Numbered from the stretch's first letter, positions 16,952 to 26,244 are shown. The stretch is DNA of 64,000 nucleotides from Hyphomicrobiales bacterium (GCA_900466875.1 UBNQ01000025.1:62001-126000), one strand, 5' to 3'. Numbers and translations: made by a program. Notes: generated by a model not told the origin, from the sequence alone.

Positions 16952-19150
16952 ATGGGGCTGTTACCATTCCGTTTCCGACGCCCCATGAATGTTGGGCGAA
17001 AGTCCGCCGTGACCTCCATGCTCGGCGCCTTTGCTATCGTCGTTTTTCTCGTCACGGTTTTCATTCTGACCGCCGTCAACCGGATCGCCGATCATACCAA
17101 CAACCTCGATGAACAGCGCTCGCGTGCGACCACCAGCGGCGCGGTCAGGACTTTTCAGGAACAGCTTCAGGCGACGCTGAACGATTACGCTGCCTGGGAC
17201 GATGCGGCCAACTTCGTTTATGCGCCCGATGGCCAGGACTGGATCGTCAGCAATTTCGGCGACATGACCGTCAACAGCGATCTTTTCGATGTCGCGATCC
17301 TGCTGGATTCCCATCGCAATGTGCTGATGGCCTATCAGGACGGGCATCCGGCGCCTTGGGCCCCTGGCGATTATTTCGATGCGTCTTTGTGGACATTGTT
17401 CGACAAGGCGAAATCGGCCGGTCCCGAAAGCCTTCCAGAGGCGACGGGTTTTACCGCCACGAACAAGGGTATTTCTGCAACCGGCGTTGCCTTGATCCGC
17501 GATAAGTCGGGTGAGATCAACGTGCCGCCGGAAGACCGGCGTTATCTCGTTTTTGCCCGTCATCTCGATGACGACAAGGTGACGGCGCTCGCCGACACCT
17601 ACCTGATAGGCGGTCTGCACTTCGTCGGCGTCGGCGAGGATCTGCCCAATGCGGTCGAAGTCCGCAATGTCCATGGTCGGCTTCTGGCAAAGCTTGGCTG
17701 GACGCCGCGCAAACCGGGCGACGTCAGCTATATTCAGGTCCGGCCGCTCGTCTACAGTGCCGTTGCCATGGTCGGGCTCTTCTTCCTGCTTCTGCTGGTC
17801 GCGGGAACGAACACTCTCAATCGTCTCAAGGCCGACGAGGCCGCAGCACGCCGCCTGGCGATGACAGACAAGCTGAGCGGCCTGATGAACCGCTCGGGAT
17901 TTTTTGTGGCGCTGGATGAGATGGTGGAGGAGGGCGTGCGCAGCGGACAGAGCGTGACGCTGCTCTATCTCGATCTCGACGGCTTCAAGGAAGTCAACGA
18001 CGCCTATGGCCATGGAACCGGCGATACGCTGATCCGCGCCGTGGCGGCAGGCTTGAGGATATTGGTGGGCGAAGGGGTGGTGCTTGCCCGCGTCGGAGGA
18101 GACGAGTTTGCCATTGCCGTTCTTTCCGAGAAACCGGGCGCGGAAACCAGGATGTTGTGCGAGCGGATACTCGGGTTTTTCGAGGAGCCTTTCACCATCG
18201 GAGAACGGGTTGCCGTGATCGGCACGAGCATCGGCATTGCGGTATCGCCGCGCGGGGCGGTCAATGGCGGAGAGCTGGTCCGGCGTGCGGACATGGCCAT
18301 GTATCGGGCCAAGGACAGCGGGCGTAGCCGCTACGACTATTACACGCTGGATATGGATGCCGAGCGGGAGGAACGCCACAGGCTCGAGATCGACCTCAGG
18401 ATTGCGATCGAGCGCCGCGAACTGACCGTGGTCTATCAACCGGTGGTCTCGGCCCAGGATGGGCGGATCGTCGGGGTGGAAGCGCTTGCCCGCTGGAACC
18501 GCACGGGTTTCGGTTCGGTCTCGCCGGATGTCTTCATCCCGATCGCGGAAACGTCAGGCCTGATCGATCAGCTCGGTCTTTTCGTGCTGCACCGCGCATG
18601 CGAGACAGTGAAACGCTGGCCGGGCCTCAAGCTTTCGGTCAACGTATCTCCCGGACAGTTCCGCGATCCTGCCTTTCCGCAGAATGTCGCATCCGTATTG
18701 CGGCGAACCGAAGCCAGCCCGGTCGACATCACGCTGGAGATGACCGAGGGCTATTTCATCCAGAATGCCGACCGCGCCAAGACGTCTCTGGCGGAGTTGC
18801 GGCGCCTGGGCGTGCATATCGCGCTCGACGATTTCGGTGCCGGTTTCTCCAGTGTCGGATATCTGCGCCAGTTCGGCTTCGACCGGATGAAGATCGACAA
18901 GTCGCTGATCCACGCGCTCGATCACGAGCGAAACGCGATCGACCTTCTGCATGCGACCGTAGCGCTTGCGCGTTCGCTGGATATCCCGGTCACGGCCGAA
19001 GGCGTGGAGACGGACGCCCAGGCCTTGCAGCTTCGGCTTACCGGCTGCGACCAGCTACAGGGCTATCTGTTCGGCCAGCCGATGACAGCCGACAATATCG
19101 ACGGCCTTTTTCAGCGCGACGAACGCCGGGCAATCTTTTCGCTGGCGTAA
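16952..19150 (+). CDS. Membrane GGDEF-EAL protein with CHASE4-type sensor
   Basis: A 732-residue cyclic-di-GMP signalling protein. A first membrane segment (about residues 22-45) is followed by a periplasmic domain of about 220 residues that fits CHASE4 (LNDYAAWDDAANFV, SNFGDMTVNSDLFDVAILLD). A second membrane segment lies near residues 270-290. The GGDEF domain has an intact active site (RVGGDEFAIAV) but no RxxD product-inhibition site. The EAL domain has intact EALARW, DDFGAGFSS and the usual Glu and Lys motifs. Both activities are therefore possible. The start at 16952 follows AGAGAGGGG. The gene is alone between the met terminator and the convergent trhO gene. Confidence 0.93.
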   Translation: MGLLPFRFRRPMNVGRKSAVTSMLGAFAIVVFLVTVFILTAVNRIADHTNNLDEQRSRATTSGAVRTFQEQLQATLNDYAAWDDAANFVYAPDGQDWIVSNFGDMTVNSDLFDVAILLDSHRNVLMAYQDGHPAPWAPGDYFDASLWTLFDKAKSAGPESLPEATGFTATNKGISATGVALIRDKSGEINVPPEDRRYLVFARHLDDDKVTALADTYLIGGLHFVGVGEDLPNAVEVRNVHGRLLAKLGWTPRKPGDVSYIQVRPLVYSAVAMVGLFFLLLLVAGTNTLNRLKADEAAARRLAMTDKLSGLMNRSGFFVALDEMVEEGVRSGQSVTLLYLDLDGFKEVNDAYGHGTGDTLIRAVAAGLRILVGEGVVLARVGGDEFAIAVLSEKPGAETRMLCERILGFFEEPFTIGERVAVIGTSIGIAVSPRGAVNGGELVRRADMAMYRAKDSGRSRYDYYTLDMDAEREERHRLEIDLRIAIERRELTVVYQPVVSAQDGRIVGVEALARWNRTGFGSVSPDVFIPIAETSGLIDQLGLFVLHRACETVKRWPGLKLSVNVSPGQFRDPAFPQNVASVLRRTEASPVDITLEMTEGYFIQNADRAKTSLAELRRLGVHIALDDFGAGFSSVGYLRQFGFDRMKIDKSLIHALDHERNAIDLLHATVALARSLDIPVTAEGVETDAQALQLRLTGCDQLQGYLFGQPMTADNIDGLFQRDERRAIFSLA

Positions 19151-19163
19151 GGCGCCGAATAAC

Positions 19164-20120
19164 TCAACTGCCGATGTGCTTGACGCCGCGCTTCCTGGCG
19201 AGCGCGATCTGGAGCTGCCGCTGGCGGTAGCGCAGGCGATCCGCCTCGCTGCGCGTGTCGTAGCAATGCGAGCAGGAGACGCCTTCCTCGTATTTGGGCG
19301 AGGTGATCTCTTCGGCGGTGATCGGATTGCGGCAGGCGTGGCAAAGCTTGTGATTGCCTTCCTTCAGGCCATGCTCGACCGACACGCGCTCGTCGAAGAC
19401 GAAGCAGGCACCTTCCCACAGGCTTTCTTCCGCCGGCACTTCCTCGAGATATTTGAGGATGCCGCCCTTGAGGTGGTAGACTTCTTCGAAGCCCTCTTCC
19501 TTCATGAAGGCGGTCGCCTTTTCGCAGCGGATGCCGCCGGTGCAATACATGGCGATCTTCGGCTTGTTGTGCAGGCCGGTATTGTTGCGCACCCAGTCGG
19601 GAAATTCGCGGAACGTCTTCGTGTTCGGGTCGACCGCGCCCTTGAAGATGCCGATCGCCGTCTCGTAATCGTTGCGCGTGTCGATCAGGATCGTTTCAGG
19701 ATCGGAGATCAGCGCGTTCCAGTCCTTCGGATCGACATAGGTGCCGACGATCGTGTTGGGATCGATATCCTCGACGCCCATGGTGACGATCTCTTTTTTT
19801 GGGCGAACCTTCATGCGCAGGAAGGGCATCTTCGATGCACGGCTTTCTTTGTGCTCCAGTCTGGAAAATTCCGGCTGGGCGCGCAGATGGGCAAGCAGGC
19901 GGGCAATCGCATCATCGGTGCCGGCGACAGTACCGTTGATGCCCTCACGGGCGATCAGCAGCGTTCCCTTGATGCCGTTTTCATCGCAGAAGGCCTGCAG
20001 CGGTTCGCGGAAATCCTCGAAACGTTCGAAACGGGCAAAGTGATAGAGTGCCGCAACGAGGAAGCCCCTGGTTTCCGCATCGGCTGCTGGGGACCGCGAT
20101 GTGATCTGATTGTCTGTCAT
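19164..20120 (-). CDS. trhO: tRNA uridine 5-oxyacetic acid hydroxylase TrhO (UPF0176, rhodanese domain)
   Basis: A 318-residue protein of the YceA/TrhO family, which in E. coli hydroxylates U34 of tRNA to ho5U with oxygen. An N-terminal ferredoxin-like domain contains [16 protein letters not shown]. The rhodanese domain carries the catalytic Cys in [14 protein letters not shown]-terminal Cys-rich segment ([15 protein letters not shown]) could bind zinc. The ATG at 20120 is preferred to the TTG three codons upstream. It lies 46 bp downstream of the CHAD gene on the same strand and ends 13 bp from the convergent GGDEF-EAL gene. Confidence 0.93.
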   Translation of the reverse strand: MTDNQITSRSPAADAETRGFLVAALYHFARFERFEDFREPLQAFCDENGIKGTLLIAREGINGTVAGTDDAIARLLAHLRAQPEFSRLEHKESRASKMPFLRMKVRPKKEIVTMGVEDIDPNTIVGTYVDPKDWNALISDPETILIDTRNDYETAIGIFKGAVDPNTKTFREFPDWVRNNTGLHNKPKIAMYCTGGIRCEKATAFMKEEGFEEVYHLKGGILKYLEEVPAEESLWEGACFVFDERVSVEHGLKEGNHKLCHACRNPITAEEITSPKYEEGVSCSHCYDTRSEADRLRYRQRQLQIALARKRGVKHIGS

Positions 20121-20165
20121 GGGGCTCAAATACAGCGCTATCGCGTGCCGTGCAACGCGGATTCT

Positions 20166-21125
20166 TTACTCGGCCTTTCGGGTCGCTTTCGCGGCTTTCG
20201 GTGCCTTGCGGGTTCCGGCCGTTGCCGCTCTTTCCCACAGAAGCACGATCAGCGCAGCTTCTTCTTCGGGCGTTTCCGCCAGCAGCGCATGCGCCTTTTC
20301 CAGTGCGTCGTGCCGCAGAACCTGCTGGCGATTGATGATCGCGGCAAGCAGGCGGGCGAGCGTATCACCATTGCCGAACAGGCCGGGCTCCTTGTCGGCC
20401 AACTCGGTCAGCACCGAGAGATCGTGCTCATGGCCCAGAAAGTCCACGAGCGCCTTGCATTCGCCTTGCTTCGCCAGCATCGCGGAGGGCCAGATTTCGC
20501 GCAGGAGCGAGAGGTGCATCCAATAGGCCTGCCCGCTTTTGCGCAGTTCGTGATAGCTTTCTCCGCCGCCGTGCGTCTCACATTCGGCGAGTGCCGAATG
20601 GGCTTTCATCAGCTGCTTTCTCCATGCCTTGCCGAGATGTTTTGCCGTTTTGCGCGGGTTATCGGAAAGCTTGAGGGTGTCGAGTGCGCCGATCGCTTCA
20701 CGACAGTCCTCGATGGCGGTTGCCATCTTGGCGGGCAGATCGTGCTCTTCGGCGGCAATGTGATCCCGGCGGGCCGTCAGCGTCGTTCGTGCCACATCGA
20801 GCGCCGTCTTTTCTGCGGGTGAGGCTGCGAAATCGGCCAGATAGGTTGCGGTCTCGACGAGTGCTGTAGCGTCCCGTACCGATGAGAGCTGCCGGGCGAT
20901 ATCGCGTATCCGCGCGTTCTCGGCTCTGCGGAAATCCGGAGCATCGGGCTGGATGAGCCGGTAAAGGGAGCGAACCCGCTTGAAGCGCTTGCGGGCGTCG
21001 TGGATGGCTTCGTGCGGACCGTCAGGCTGATCCTGCAGATAGCCGATCGCCTTCGACAGCTGTTGCCGGGCGACGGAACAGAATTCGGCAGTGAACGGCT
21101 CAGACGGCCGTAAACGGTAGGCCAT
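20166..21125 (-). CDS. CHAD domain protein
   Basis: A 319-residue all-helical CHAD protein. Conserved basic and His positions that bind polyphosphate in other CHAD proteins are visible in HDARKRFKRVRSLYRLIQP and in KHLGKAWRKQ and FLGHEHDLSVL. The domain runs from about residue 15 to 290 and the tail is Lys/Ala-rich. CHAD proteins associate with polyphosphate granules. Its start lies 26 bp inside the end of the CYTH gene, so the two are co-translated; in E. coli YgiF the same domains are fused. Confidence 0.9.
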   Translation of the reverse strand: MAYRLRPSEPFTAEFCSVARQQLSKAIGYLQDQPDGPHEAIHDARKRFKRVRSLYRLIQPDAPDFRRAENARIRDIARQLSSVRDATALVETATYLADFAASPAEKTALDVARTTLTARRDHIAAEEHDLPAKMATAIEDCREAIGALDTLKLSDNPRKTAKHLGKAWRKQLMKAHSALAECETHGGGESYHELRKSGQAYWMHLSLLREIWPSAMLAKQGECKALVDFLGHEHDLSVLTELADKEPGLFGNGDTLARLLAAIINRQQVLRHDALEKAHALLAETPEEEAALIVLLWERAATAGTRKAPKAAKATRKAE

Positions 21126-21597
21126 GTACCAGTTCCTCGCTCAGGTCCTCGATCGCCATGTTGACGTTCGAGTAACGCCTATCCCCGGTGATCTCCTTGC
21201 CGATCCAGGCGGGGAGGGCAGGCTGCTCCTTCTCGCTGGCGATCTCGACCTCTGCCACGACCAAACCGGTATAGGCGCCGGCATAAACGTCGACTTCCCA
21301 GGTATAGCCTTCATAAGGAACGAGATATCGGGTCTTTTCAAGCACGACCCCGAGTGCCTGCTCAGACATTTCCCGCGCATCTTCCAGCGGAATGTCGTAT
21401 TCGAACTCGTCTCGCGCAAAGAGGTCGCGTCCGATCTTGATCGTCAGCCTTGCATTCCTGCCGTCCATGATCCGAACGCGTACCGAGCGATCCTTGCCGG
21501 AGGCGATATAGGCCTGCAGAAAGCTGGAGGATGAGGAGACGCCCGAGCGCCAGCCATCCGTCCTGACCAGGTACTTCCGCTCGATTTCCTTCGCCAT
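21100..21597 (-). CDS. CYTH domain protein (triphosphate tunnel metalloenzyme)
   Basis: A 165-residue protein made of one CYTH domain. The N-terminal signature ExExK appears as KEIERKYLV, and basic tunnel residues are present (RVRIMDGRNARLTIK, EFEYDIPLEDA). The family hydrolyses inorganic triphosphate or related substrates with a divalent metal. The start at 21597 (MAKEIERK) is the conserved family N-terminus; the frame extends upstream but is not protein-like. It overlaps the CHAD gene by 26 bp, and the pair probably acts on polyphosphate or triphosphate. Confidence 0.92.
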   Translation of the reverse strand: MAKEIERKYLVRTDGWRSGVSSSSSFLQAYIASGKDRSVRVRIMDGRNARLTIKIGRDLFARDEFEYDIPLEDAREMSEQALGVVLEKTRYLVPYEGYTWEVDVYAGAYTGLVVAEVEIASEKEQPALPAWIGKEITGDRRYSNVNMAIEDLSEELVHGLPFTAV

Positions 21598-21752
21598 GTT
21601 ATCTACACCCGTCTTGGAACATCGAAGGCAACCTAGTGCAAACATGACGATTGGAAAATGCGTTCTGTCGCACCGCCCGGTTTTTTCTCGACAATTACGG
21701 TGCCGGCGGTTATTTCCGGGCTCATATTTCAATTGCTTTAGGGAGAACGTGC

Positions 21753-22391
21753 ATGGCTAGCAAAACCGAGAAAGTCCTTTCCATCCTCAAGCTGCAGCCG
21801 GTCGTGCCCGTGCTGATCGTGGACGACGCGAAATCGGCGGTTGGTCTGGCCAAAGCGCTTGTCGCCGGTGGACTGCGCGCCATCGAAATCACGCTTCGCA
21901 CGCCGGCAGCACTCGATGCCATCAAGGCGGTTGCTGCTGAAGTCGAAGGCGCCAATGTCGGGGCCGGCACCATCCTGAACTCGAAGGATTACGAAGCTGC
22001 CGTCAAGGCCGGCTCCACCTTCATCGTTTCGCCGGGCGTAGCACCGGGCGTTCTTGCCGCCGCCAAGGATTCTGCGGTTCCGCTTCTGCCGGGCACGGCG
22101 ACGCCGAGCGAAGTCATGACGCTGCGCGAAGCCGGTTATGACGTGATGAAGTTCTTCCCCGCCGAGCAGGCCGGTGGCGCTGCGATGCTGAAGGCATGGT
22201 CCTCTCCGCTCGCCGGCACGTTCTTCTGCCCGACCGGTGGTATTTCGCTGAAGAATGCCAAGGACTATCTGTCGCTGCCGAACGTCGTCTGCGTCGGCGG
22301 CTCGTGGGTCGCGCCGAAGGAACTGGTTGCCGCAGGCGACTGGGCCGGCATCACCAAGCTCGCTTCGGAAGCCTTTGCTCTGAAGGCCTGA
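21753..22391 (+). CDS. eda: 2-dehydro-3-deoxy-phosphogluconate (KDPG) aldolase
   Basis: A 212-residue class I aldolase of the KDPG/KHG family, which splits KDPG into pyruvate and glyceraldehyde 3-phosphate in the Entner-Doudoroff pathway. The catalytic Glu lies in IEITLRT and the Schiff-base Lys in MKFFPAEQ. Phosphate-binding and lid motifs GAGTILN, SPGVAPGV and CPTGGIS are intact. The start at 21753 follows TTAGGGAGAACGTGC. Some rhizobial genomes carry this copy apart from zwf-pgl-edd, and no other Entner-Doudoroff gene is in the window. A strong terminator follows. Confidence 0.95.
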   Translation: MASKTEKVLSILKLQPVVPVLIVDDAKSAVGLAKALVAGGLRAIEITLRTPAALDAIKAVAAEVEGANVGAGTILNSKDYEAAVKAGSTFIVSPGVAPGVLAAAKDSAVPLLPGTATPSEVMTLREAGYDVMKFFPAEQAGGAAMLKAWSSPLAGTFFCPTGGISLKNAKDYLSLPNVVCVGGSWVAPKELVAAGDWAGITKLASEAFALKA

Positions 22392-22445
22392 GGCAATGTG
22401 CCGGGGTGAAATCCTCGAGACTTGCTGACAATTTCGTTATCGATG

Positions 22446-22475
22446 ACGCGGGAAAATTGTTTTCCCGCGTTTTCG
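22446..22475 (+). terminator. Rho-independent terminator after eda
   Basis: Perfect 11-bp stem ACGCGGGAAAA/TTTTCCCGCGT with a 3-nt loop, followed by TTTCGTT. Confidence 0.9.
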
Positions 22476-22516
22476 TTCCTATCTCCCACTCGAAATTCAA
22501 CCGATAGGAGATATCG

Positions 22517-23254
22517 ATGTTCGACGCGAAAAAGCTTCTCGACCAGTTTCTCGGGTCACAGGTTCCTGGGCGTTCGGGAAGCGGTAAATCCGGATCCGCC
22601 TCAGGGTGGGCGGGGCAGGTCACGGACATCGCCAAAAACAATCCACTGAAGACGGCAGGCATTGCAGCCGCCATTCTCGGAACCAAGACCGGGCGCAAGT
22701 TCGCCGGAAACGCCGCCACGATCGGCGGTATCGCCGCGGTGGCGGGCCTGGGTTATCTCGCGTACAAGAACTACAAGTCGGGACAATCGCCGCAGACGGC
22801 GCCGCAGCCGCAGCCGACTGCAGCCCAGCCGATCGCGCTGCCGCCGCCGGATTCGGCCTTCAGCCTGGAATCTCCCCAGCTTTCCAACGATTTTGCTCTC
22901 ACCCTGGTCAGGGCGATGATCGCCGCCGCCAAGGCGGACGGCCATATCGACCAGAGCGAGCGTGCCAATATCATGGAGAAGATCCATGCTGTCGATCTGG
23001 GCGCGGAAGCCGAAGCGTTCATTGCCGAGGAGCTGGCGAACCCGGTCGATATCGACGATCTTGTTGCTGCCGCACGGACCGAAGAGCAGAAGGTCGAACT
23101 CTATACCGCAACACGCCTGACGATCGATCCGGACACGCGGGCGGAACGCGGTTATCTCGATATGCTGGCCGGCCGTCTCAACCTGCCAGACGCATTGATC
23201 GACCATATCGACGCGACGGTTTCATCGGCCAAGGTTGCCTCTTCTTCGGTGTAA
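22517..23254 (+). CDS. DUF533 / TerB-like protein (YebE family)
   Basis: A 245-residue protein starting after ATAGGAGATATCG. The N-terminal half is Gly/Ser-rich with a hydrophobic, glycine-rich segment (residues 50-90, IAAAILGTKTGRKFAG.. IGGIAAVAGLGYLAYKNY) that may associate with the membrane, then a Pro/Gln linker. The C-terminal half (from about 125) is a helical DUF533/TerB domain with VRAMIAAAKADGHIDQSERANIM, a motif with acidic residues that in TerB relatives binds metal. E. coli YebE belongs to the same family and is envelope-stress induced, but the biochemical role is unknown. Confidence 0.85.
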   Translation: MFDAKKLLDQFLGSQVPGRSGSGKSGSASGWAGQVTDIAKNNPLKTAGIAAAILGTKTGRKFAGNAATIGGIAAVAGLGYLAYKNYKSGQSPQTAPQPQPTAAQPIALPPPDSAFSLESPQLSNDFALTLVRAMIAAAKADGHIDQSERANIMEKIHAVDLGAEAEAFIAEELANPVDIDDLVAAARTEEQKVELYTATRLTIDPDTRAERGYLDMLAGRLNLPDALIDHIDATVSSAKVASSSV

Positions 23255-23343
23255 GGCGCAGGAGGAGAGCTCGTCTCGGTTGTAATTTCTTGGAACAATT
23301 GTCGCTCCCAGTGCTTTTGTCGGCATTGATAAGGAGCAGGACA

Positions 23344-23607
23344 ATGATGGAAACCGAAAAGATTTCGACTGATATCTGGCTGAAAGTGATGTGTTCGCTG
23401 ATGATCAACGCCGTGCTCTTCGGCGTTGGCGTCATCACCGTGCTGTCCGTGCCGGCGCTTGCAGATCTGGCGAAATATCTGATCCCTGCGGTGATCGTGG
23501 TGAGCTTCATGGTCACCCCGCTGCTTTGCGGGTTTGTCGCGCGCCGTATGCGGATTAGGAACTGGAGCGCCGAACAGTGGCGCCAGGGCGACCTGATCTC
23601 GGGATAA
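23344..23607 (+). CDS. Small two-helix membrane protein
   Basis: An 87-residue protein, start after AAGGAGCAGGACA. Two hydrophobic segments (about residues 12-36 and 43-66) are joined by a short loop, and the C-terminus is basic then acidic (RRMRIRNW.. RQGDLISG). The same frame is open upstream inside the DUF533 gene, but the ribosome site places the start here. I do not recognise the family. It ends at a bidirectional terminator. Confidence 0.65.
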   Translation: MMETEKISTDIWLKVMCSLMINAVLFGVGVITVLSVPALADLAKYLIPAVIVVSFMVTPLLCGFVARRMRIRNWSAEQWRQGDLISG

Positions 23608-23632
23608 TTGCGATTTGAGAAAACAAATATCC

Positions 23633-23674
23633 GAACGAAACAGGGGCCGGCGCAATCCGGCCCTTGTTTCGTTC
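23633..23674. terminator. Bidirectional terminator between convergent small genes
   Basis: An 18-bp stem GAACGAAACAGGGGCCGG/CCGGCCCTTGTTTCGTTC with one G-T wobble and a 6-nt loop. It sits against the stop of the minus-strand gene ending at 23673 and after the plus-strand gene ending at 23607. Confidence 0.85.
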
Positions 23675-23984
23675 AGCTGTCGGCACCGCCGATACGGCGC
23701 CGGAACAATCCCTCAATCCTCTTCCAGAGGCCTTCAGGTTCCTGTGAGCCGATCATCAGTCGGCCTTGGCGGGTGATCGATATAACCGCGCCCGTCGACC
23801 ATTCGCCGCCAAGGTCTATGTTTACGAGATTATTGCGTGCCGCATCCTGGAAGAAGGCTTCTTCTTCAATGCGCTCATATTCGTCTTCAGGCAGACAGAG
23901 GCGTCCCGAGTGGTCGGCAATATTGCCAAGCAGGCTCAGAAGGCGGGGATCTGTCGGAGGTTTTTGCGGCAGGTTTACGGGCAT
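23673..23984 (-). CDS. Conserved-looking small hypothetical protein
   Basis: A 103-residue soluble protein if it starts at 23984 (MPVNLPQKPPTDPRLLSLLG); the frame is open to 24038. It has no signal or membrane segment. It contains an acidic stretch (LPEDEYERIEEEAFFQD), then GGEWSTGAVISITRQGRLMIGS and a basic end. I do not recognise a domain. Its independent gene status is supported by the bidirectional terminator at its stop and by the lack of any opposing gene. Confidence 0.55.
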   Translation of the reverse strand: MPVNLPQKPPTDPRLLSLLGNIADHSGRLCLPEDEYERIEEEAFFQDAARNNLVNIDLGGEWSTGAVISITRQGRLMIGSQEPEGLWKRIEGLFRRRIGGADS

Positions 23985-24175
23985 CTTCGGCACCCCAGGG
24001 TCTTGGCGCCATCTAATTCCATATTTGAGAAACAACAATATCTTCGGCGGGCCAAAATATTGATGATGATAAATAGGAGATGAGGCGTTTGACGCCCGGC
24101 CTTCCCGATACGGGGCAGCATTGCCTTTGTGATTTCCCTGACTTAATCGTCACATATCGACATAAGGCGGTCACC

Positions 24176-24859
24176 ATGCGCGATCTGAAGACCTACAAAG
24201 TTGCAGCTCCCCAGCCGGTCACGTTGGCCGGCCGGTTCGTTACTCTCGAACCTTATGATCGCGATGCTCATCTGCAGGCACTTTGGGATGCTCTGGGCGG
24301 TGAGGGGATCAACGATCTGATCCGGTATTTTCCCAACGAGGACTACGCCACTGCCGCCGAGTTCGGTGCATGGCTTGAGAGCGCTCAGGCCAACCTCAGC
24401 TTCATCACGCTCGTCGCGCGGGAAAACGCTACCGGCAAGATCGTCGGCATGGCGAGCTATATGCGGCCCGATCCCAGGAATGGGGTCGTCGAGGTTGGTT
24501 CGGTGGCGCATGGGGAGGCGATGAAGCGTTCGCCGATGGCGACGGAACTGCATTACCTGATGGCCAAGCATGTTTTCGATGATCTCGACTATCGTCGCTA
24601 CGAATGGAAGTGCCACAACGAAAACGAGCCGAGCAAAAAAACGGCCATCCGTTACGGCTTCACATTCGAAGGCGTTTTTCGCCAGCATGTCATCTCCCGC
24701 GGCGCAAATCGCGATACGGCCTGGTTCTCGATGATCGACAGCGAATGGCCTGTCATCAAAGCGGGGTTCGAAGCCTGGCTTTCGCCGGAAAATTTCGATG
24801 CCGACGGCAGCCAGAAGCGCAGGCTGGAGGATATTCGCGCCAAGATCGCCAGCGCCTGA
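24176..24859 (+). CDS. GNAT family N-acetyltransferase (RimJ/RimL type)
   Basis: A 227-residue acetyltransferase. The start at 24176 follows AAGGCGGTCACC; the frame upstream is not protein-like. The fold is recognisable from FVTLEPYDRDAHLQALW near the N-terminus, the beta strand GMASYMRPDPRNGVVEVGSV, and the C-terminal part YRRYEWKCHNENEPSKKTAIRYGFTFEGVFRQ, which is typical of RimJ/RimL-like enzymes that modify protein N-termini, amino acids or antibiotics. The substrate is unknown. A 66-residue membrane protein gene follows after 10 bp and is probably co-transcribed. Confidence 0.88.
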   Translation: MRDLKTYKVAAPQPVTLAGRFVTLEPYDRDAHLQALWDALGGEGINDLIRYFPNEDYATAAEFGAWLESAQANLSFITLVARENATGKIVGMASYMRPDPRNGVVEVGSVAHGEAMKRSPMATELHYLMAKHVFDDLDYRRYEWKCHNENEPSKKTAIRYGFTFEGVFRQHVISRGANRDTAWFSMIDSEWPVIKAGFEAWLSPENFDADGSQKRRLEDIRAKIASA

Positions 24860-24869
24860 GAGGAAAAGC

Positions 24870-25070
24870 ATGAAGCCGGAGACAAGATCGCAGGTGATTG
24901 CCGCGGCGCTGATCATGATCGGCGCTATCGTCGTCATCTATTTCCTGCCGTCGCTGGTGCTGTGGATCGGCCAGTATTCGCCGGCGCTGGCCTTTGTCGT
25001 CGGCGCGGTGCTGCTCTTGGGTTTCTTCTGGATCTTCTGGCTGAGGGCGCGGTACCAGCGCCGGCGTTAA
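24870..25070 (+). CDS. Small two-helix membrane protein
   Basis: A 66-residue protein starting at 24870 after AGAGGAAAAGC. Two hydrophobic helices (about residues 9-30 and 37-58) are followed by a strongly basic tail (RARYQRRR), which by the positive-inside rule puts the C-terminus in the cytoplasm. Family not recognised. It is 10 bp downstream of the acetyltransferase. Confidence 0.65.
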   Translation: MKPETRSQVIAAALIMIGAIVVIYFLPSLVLWIGQYSPALAFVVGAVLLLGFFWIFWLRARYQRRR

Positions 25071-25074
25071 CATC

Positions 25075-25176
25075 TAAAGCGCATCACGATCCTTCGGATT
25101 CGCTGATCGCGCTTTAGCTCCTTATTTCACGCATGTCGTTACCGCAAAACCGCTACACACTTTTGCGCAACATGCT
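25075..25176. repeat. Rhizobial palindromic intergenic repeat
   Basis: Two consecutive inverted repeats: TAAAGCGC (25075-25082)/GCGCTTTA (25109-25116) and GCATGT (25131-25136)/ACATGC (25170-25175), the latter enclosing CCGCAAAAC and TTTTGCGC. I recognise this pair as an abundant Rhizobiaceae intergenic repeat. It abuts the stop of the transporter gene at 25177 and may act as its terminator. Confidence 0.7.
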
Positions 25177-26244
25177 CTACGCCTGCAGGGATGCACCGAG
25201 CAGCGACAATCCGACCAGCAGAACGAACAGTGCACCGCAGATCTCGATCGCATGGCCGACGCGGCGGCCCGTCTTCGAACCGGGCCCCGCAATCTTCAGG
25301 GCAATATCCTTGGCGCCGACCGCCAGCGATGCGAGGATGGTGACGGTAATGGCTGTGCCCAGCGACATGGCGAGCACGGACAGGATGCCGCCGAGATAAA
25401 GGCTGTTCAGCAGCGAAAAGCTCATGACCAGGATCGCGCCGGAGCAGGGGCGCAAGCCGACTGCGATGATCGCCGACCATGCTTCCCTGAGGCTGAAATC
25501 CTTGCCGTCCAGCATTTTGGGATCGGGCATGTGGCTGACACCGCAGGCGTCGCAATAATCGCCGTCGCCTTGATAGTCGTGGTCGTCGATCTCGACGGCC
25601 TTGAAGTTGAAGCCCGTCGAGCTGCGGCTTGCGGCAGCACCATCGAACAGCATGGCCGTTGCCGGTGCGGGTTCGGAGACCCGCACGACCCGCATTTTCA
25701 GGGAACGGAGCTTCTTCACCAGCAGCCACGCGCCGAAAAGGGCGACCATGGCAAAACTTGCGACTTCCATCACCCAGGTGGCCTTGGTCATGGTAATGCC
25801 CGAGCCGCGCAGGACGACGAAAGCCGCGCCGACGACAAGGATCGCGACCAGACCCTGGAGAAGCGCCGAGATGAAGGAGATGGCGACGCCGCGGCGCAGC
25901 TCCACCTCATTGGCGATCATGTAGGAAGAGATCACCGCCTTGCCGTGGCCGGGGCCCGCGGCGTGGAAAATGCCGTAAGCGAAAGACAGGCCGATGAGGC
26001 CGGTCAATGCGTAAGGGTCTTCCCGCATCGCTTTCAGCGCACCGGTCAGGGCGCGGTAGAAGGACTGCTGGTAATAATTGATCCAGCTGAGATAGGGAGC
26101 GAAGGGTCCGCCGACGGAAAAGGATGGTTCTGCCGAACCGACGCCCAGAGGCGACTGGGCATGGGCGACGCCAGCAAGGTAGAGGCCGACAAAGGTCGCC
26201 ACGGCGAAGGCCGCCGTCCGGGTTTGCCTCGACGATTTCAGCAT
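25177..26244 (-). CDS. Nickel/cobalt efflux transporter, NicO/RcnA family
   Basis: A 355-residue membrane protein. An N-terminal signal-like segment is followed by about six transmembrane helices. Family motifs are FHAAGPGHGKAVISSYM and LRPCSGAILVMSFSLLN. The cytoplasmic loop between helices 3 and 4 is acidic with His and Cys (DDHDYQGDGDYCDACGVSH), in place of the long His run of E. coli RcnA; it may sense or buffer metal. The start at 26244 (MLKSSRQTR) overlaps the end of the DUF1007 gene by 7 bp. The two are often paired in proteobacteria and act in Ni/Co (possibly other divalent metal) transport. Confidence 0.88.
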   Translation of the reverse strand: MLKSSRQTRTAAFAVATFVGLYLAGVAHAQSPLGVGSAEPSFSVGGPFAPYLSWINYYQQSFYRALTGALKAMREDPYALTGLIGLSFAYGIFHAAGPGHGKAVISSYMIANEVELRRGVAISFISALLQGLVAILVVGAAFVVLRGSGITMTKATWVMEVASFAMVALFGAWLLVKKLRSLKMRVVRVSEPAPATAMLFDGAAASRSSTGFNFKAVEIDDHDYQGDGDYCDACGVSHMPDPKMLDGKDFSLREAWSAIIAVGLRPCSGAILVMSFSLLNSLYLGGILSVLAMSLGTAITVTILASLAVGAKDIALKIAGPGSKTGRRVGHAIEICGALFVLLVGLSLLGASLQA

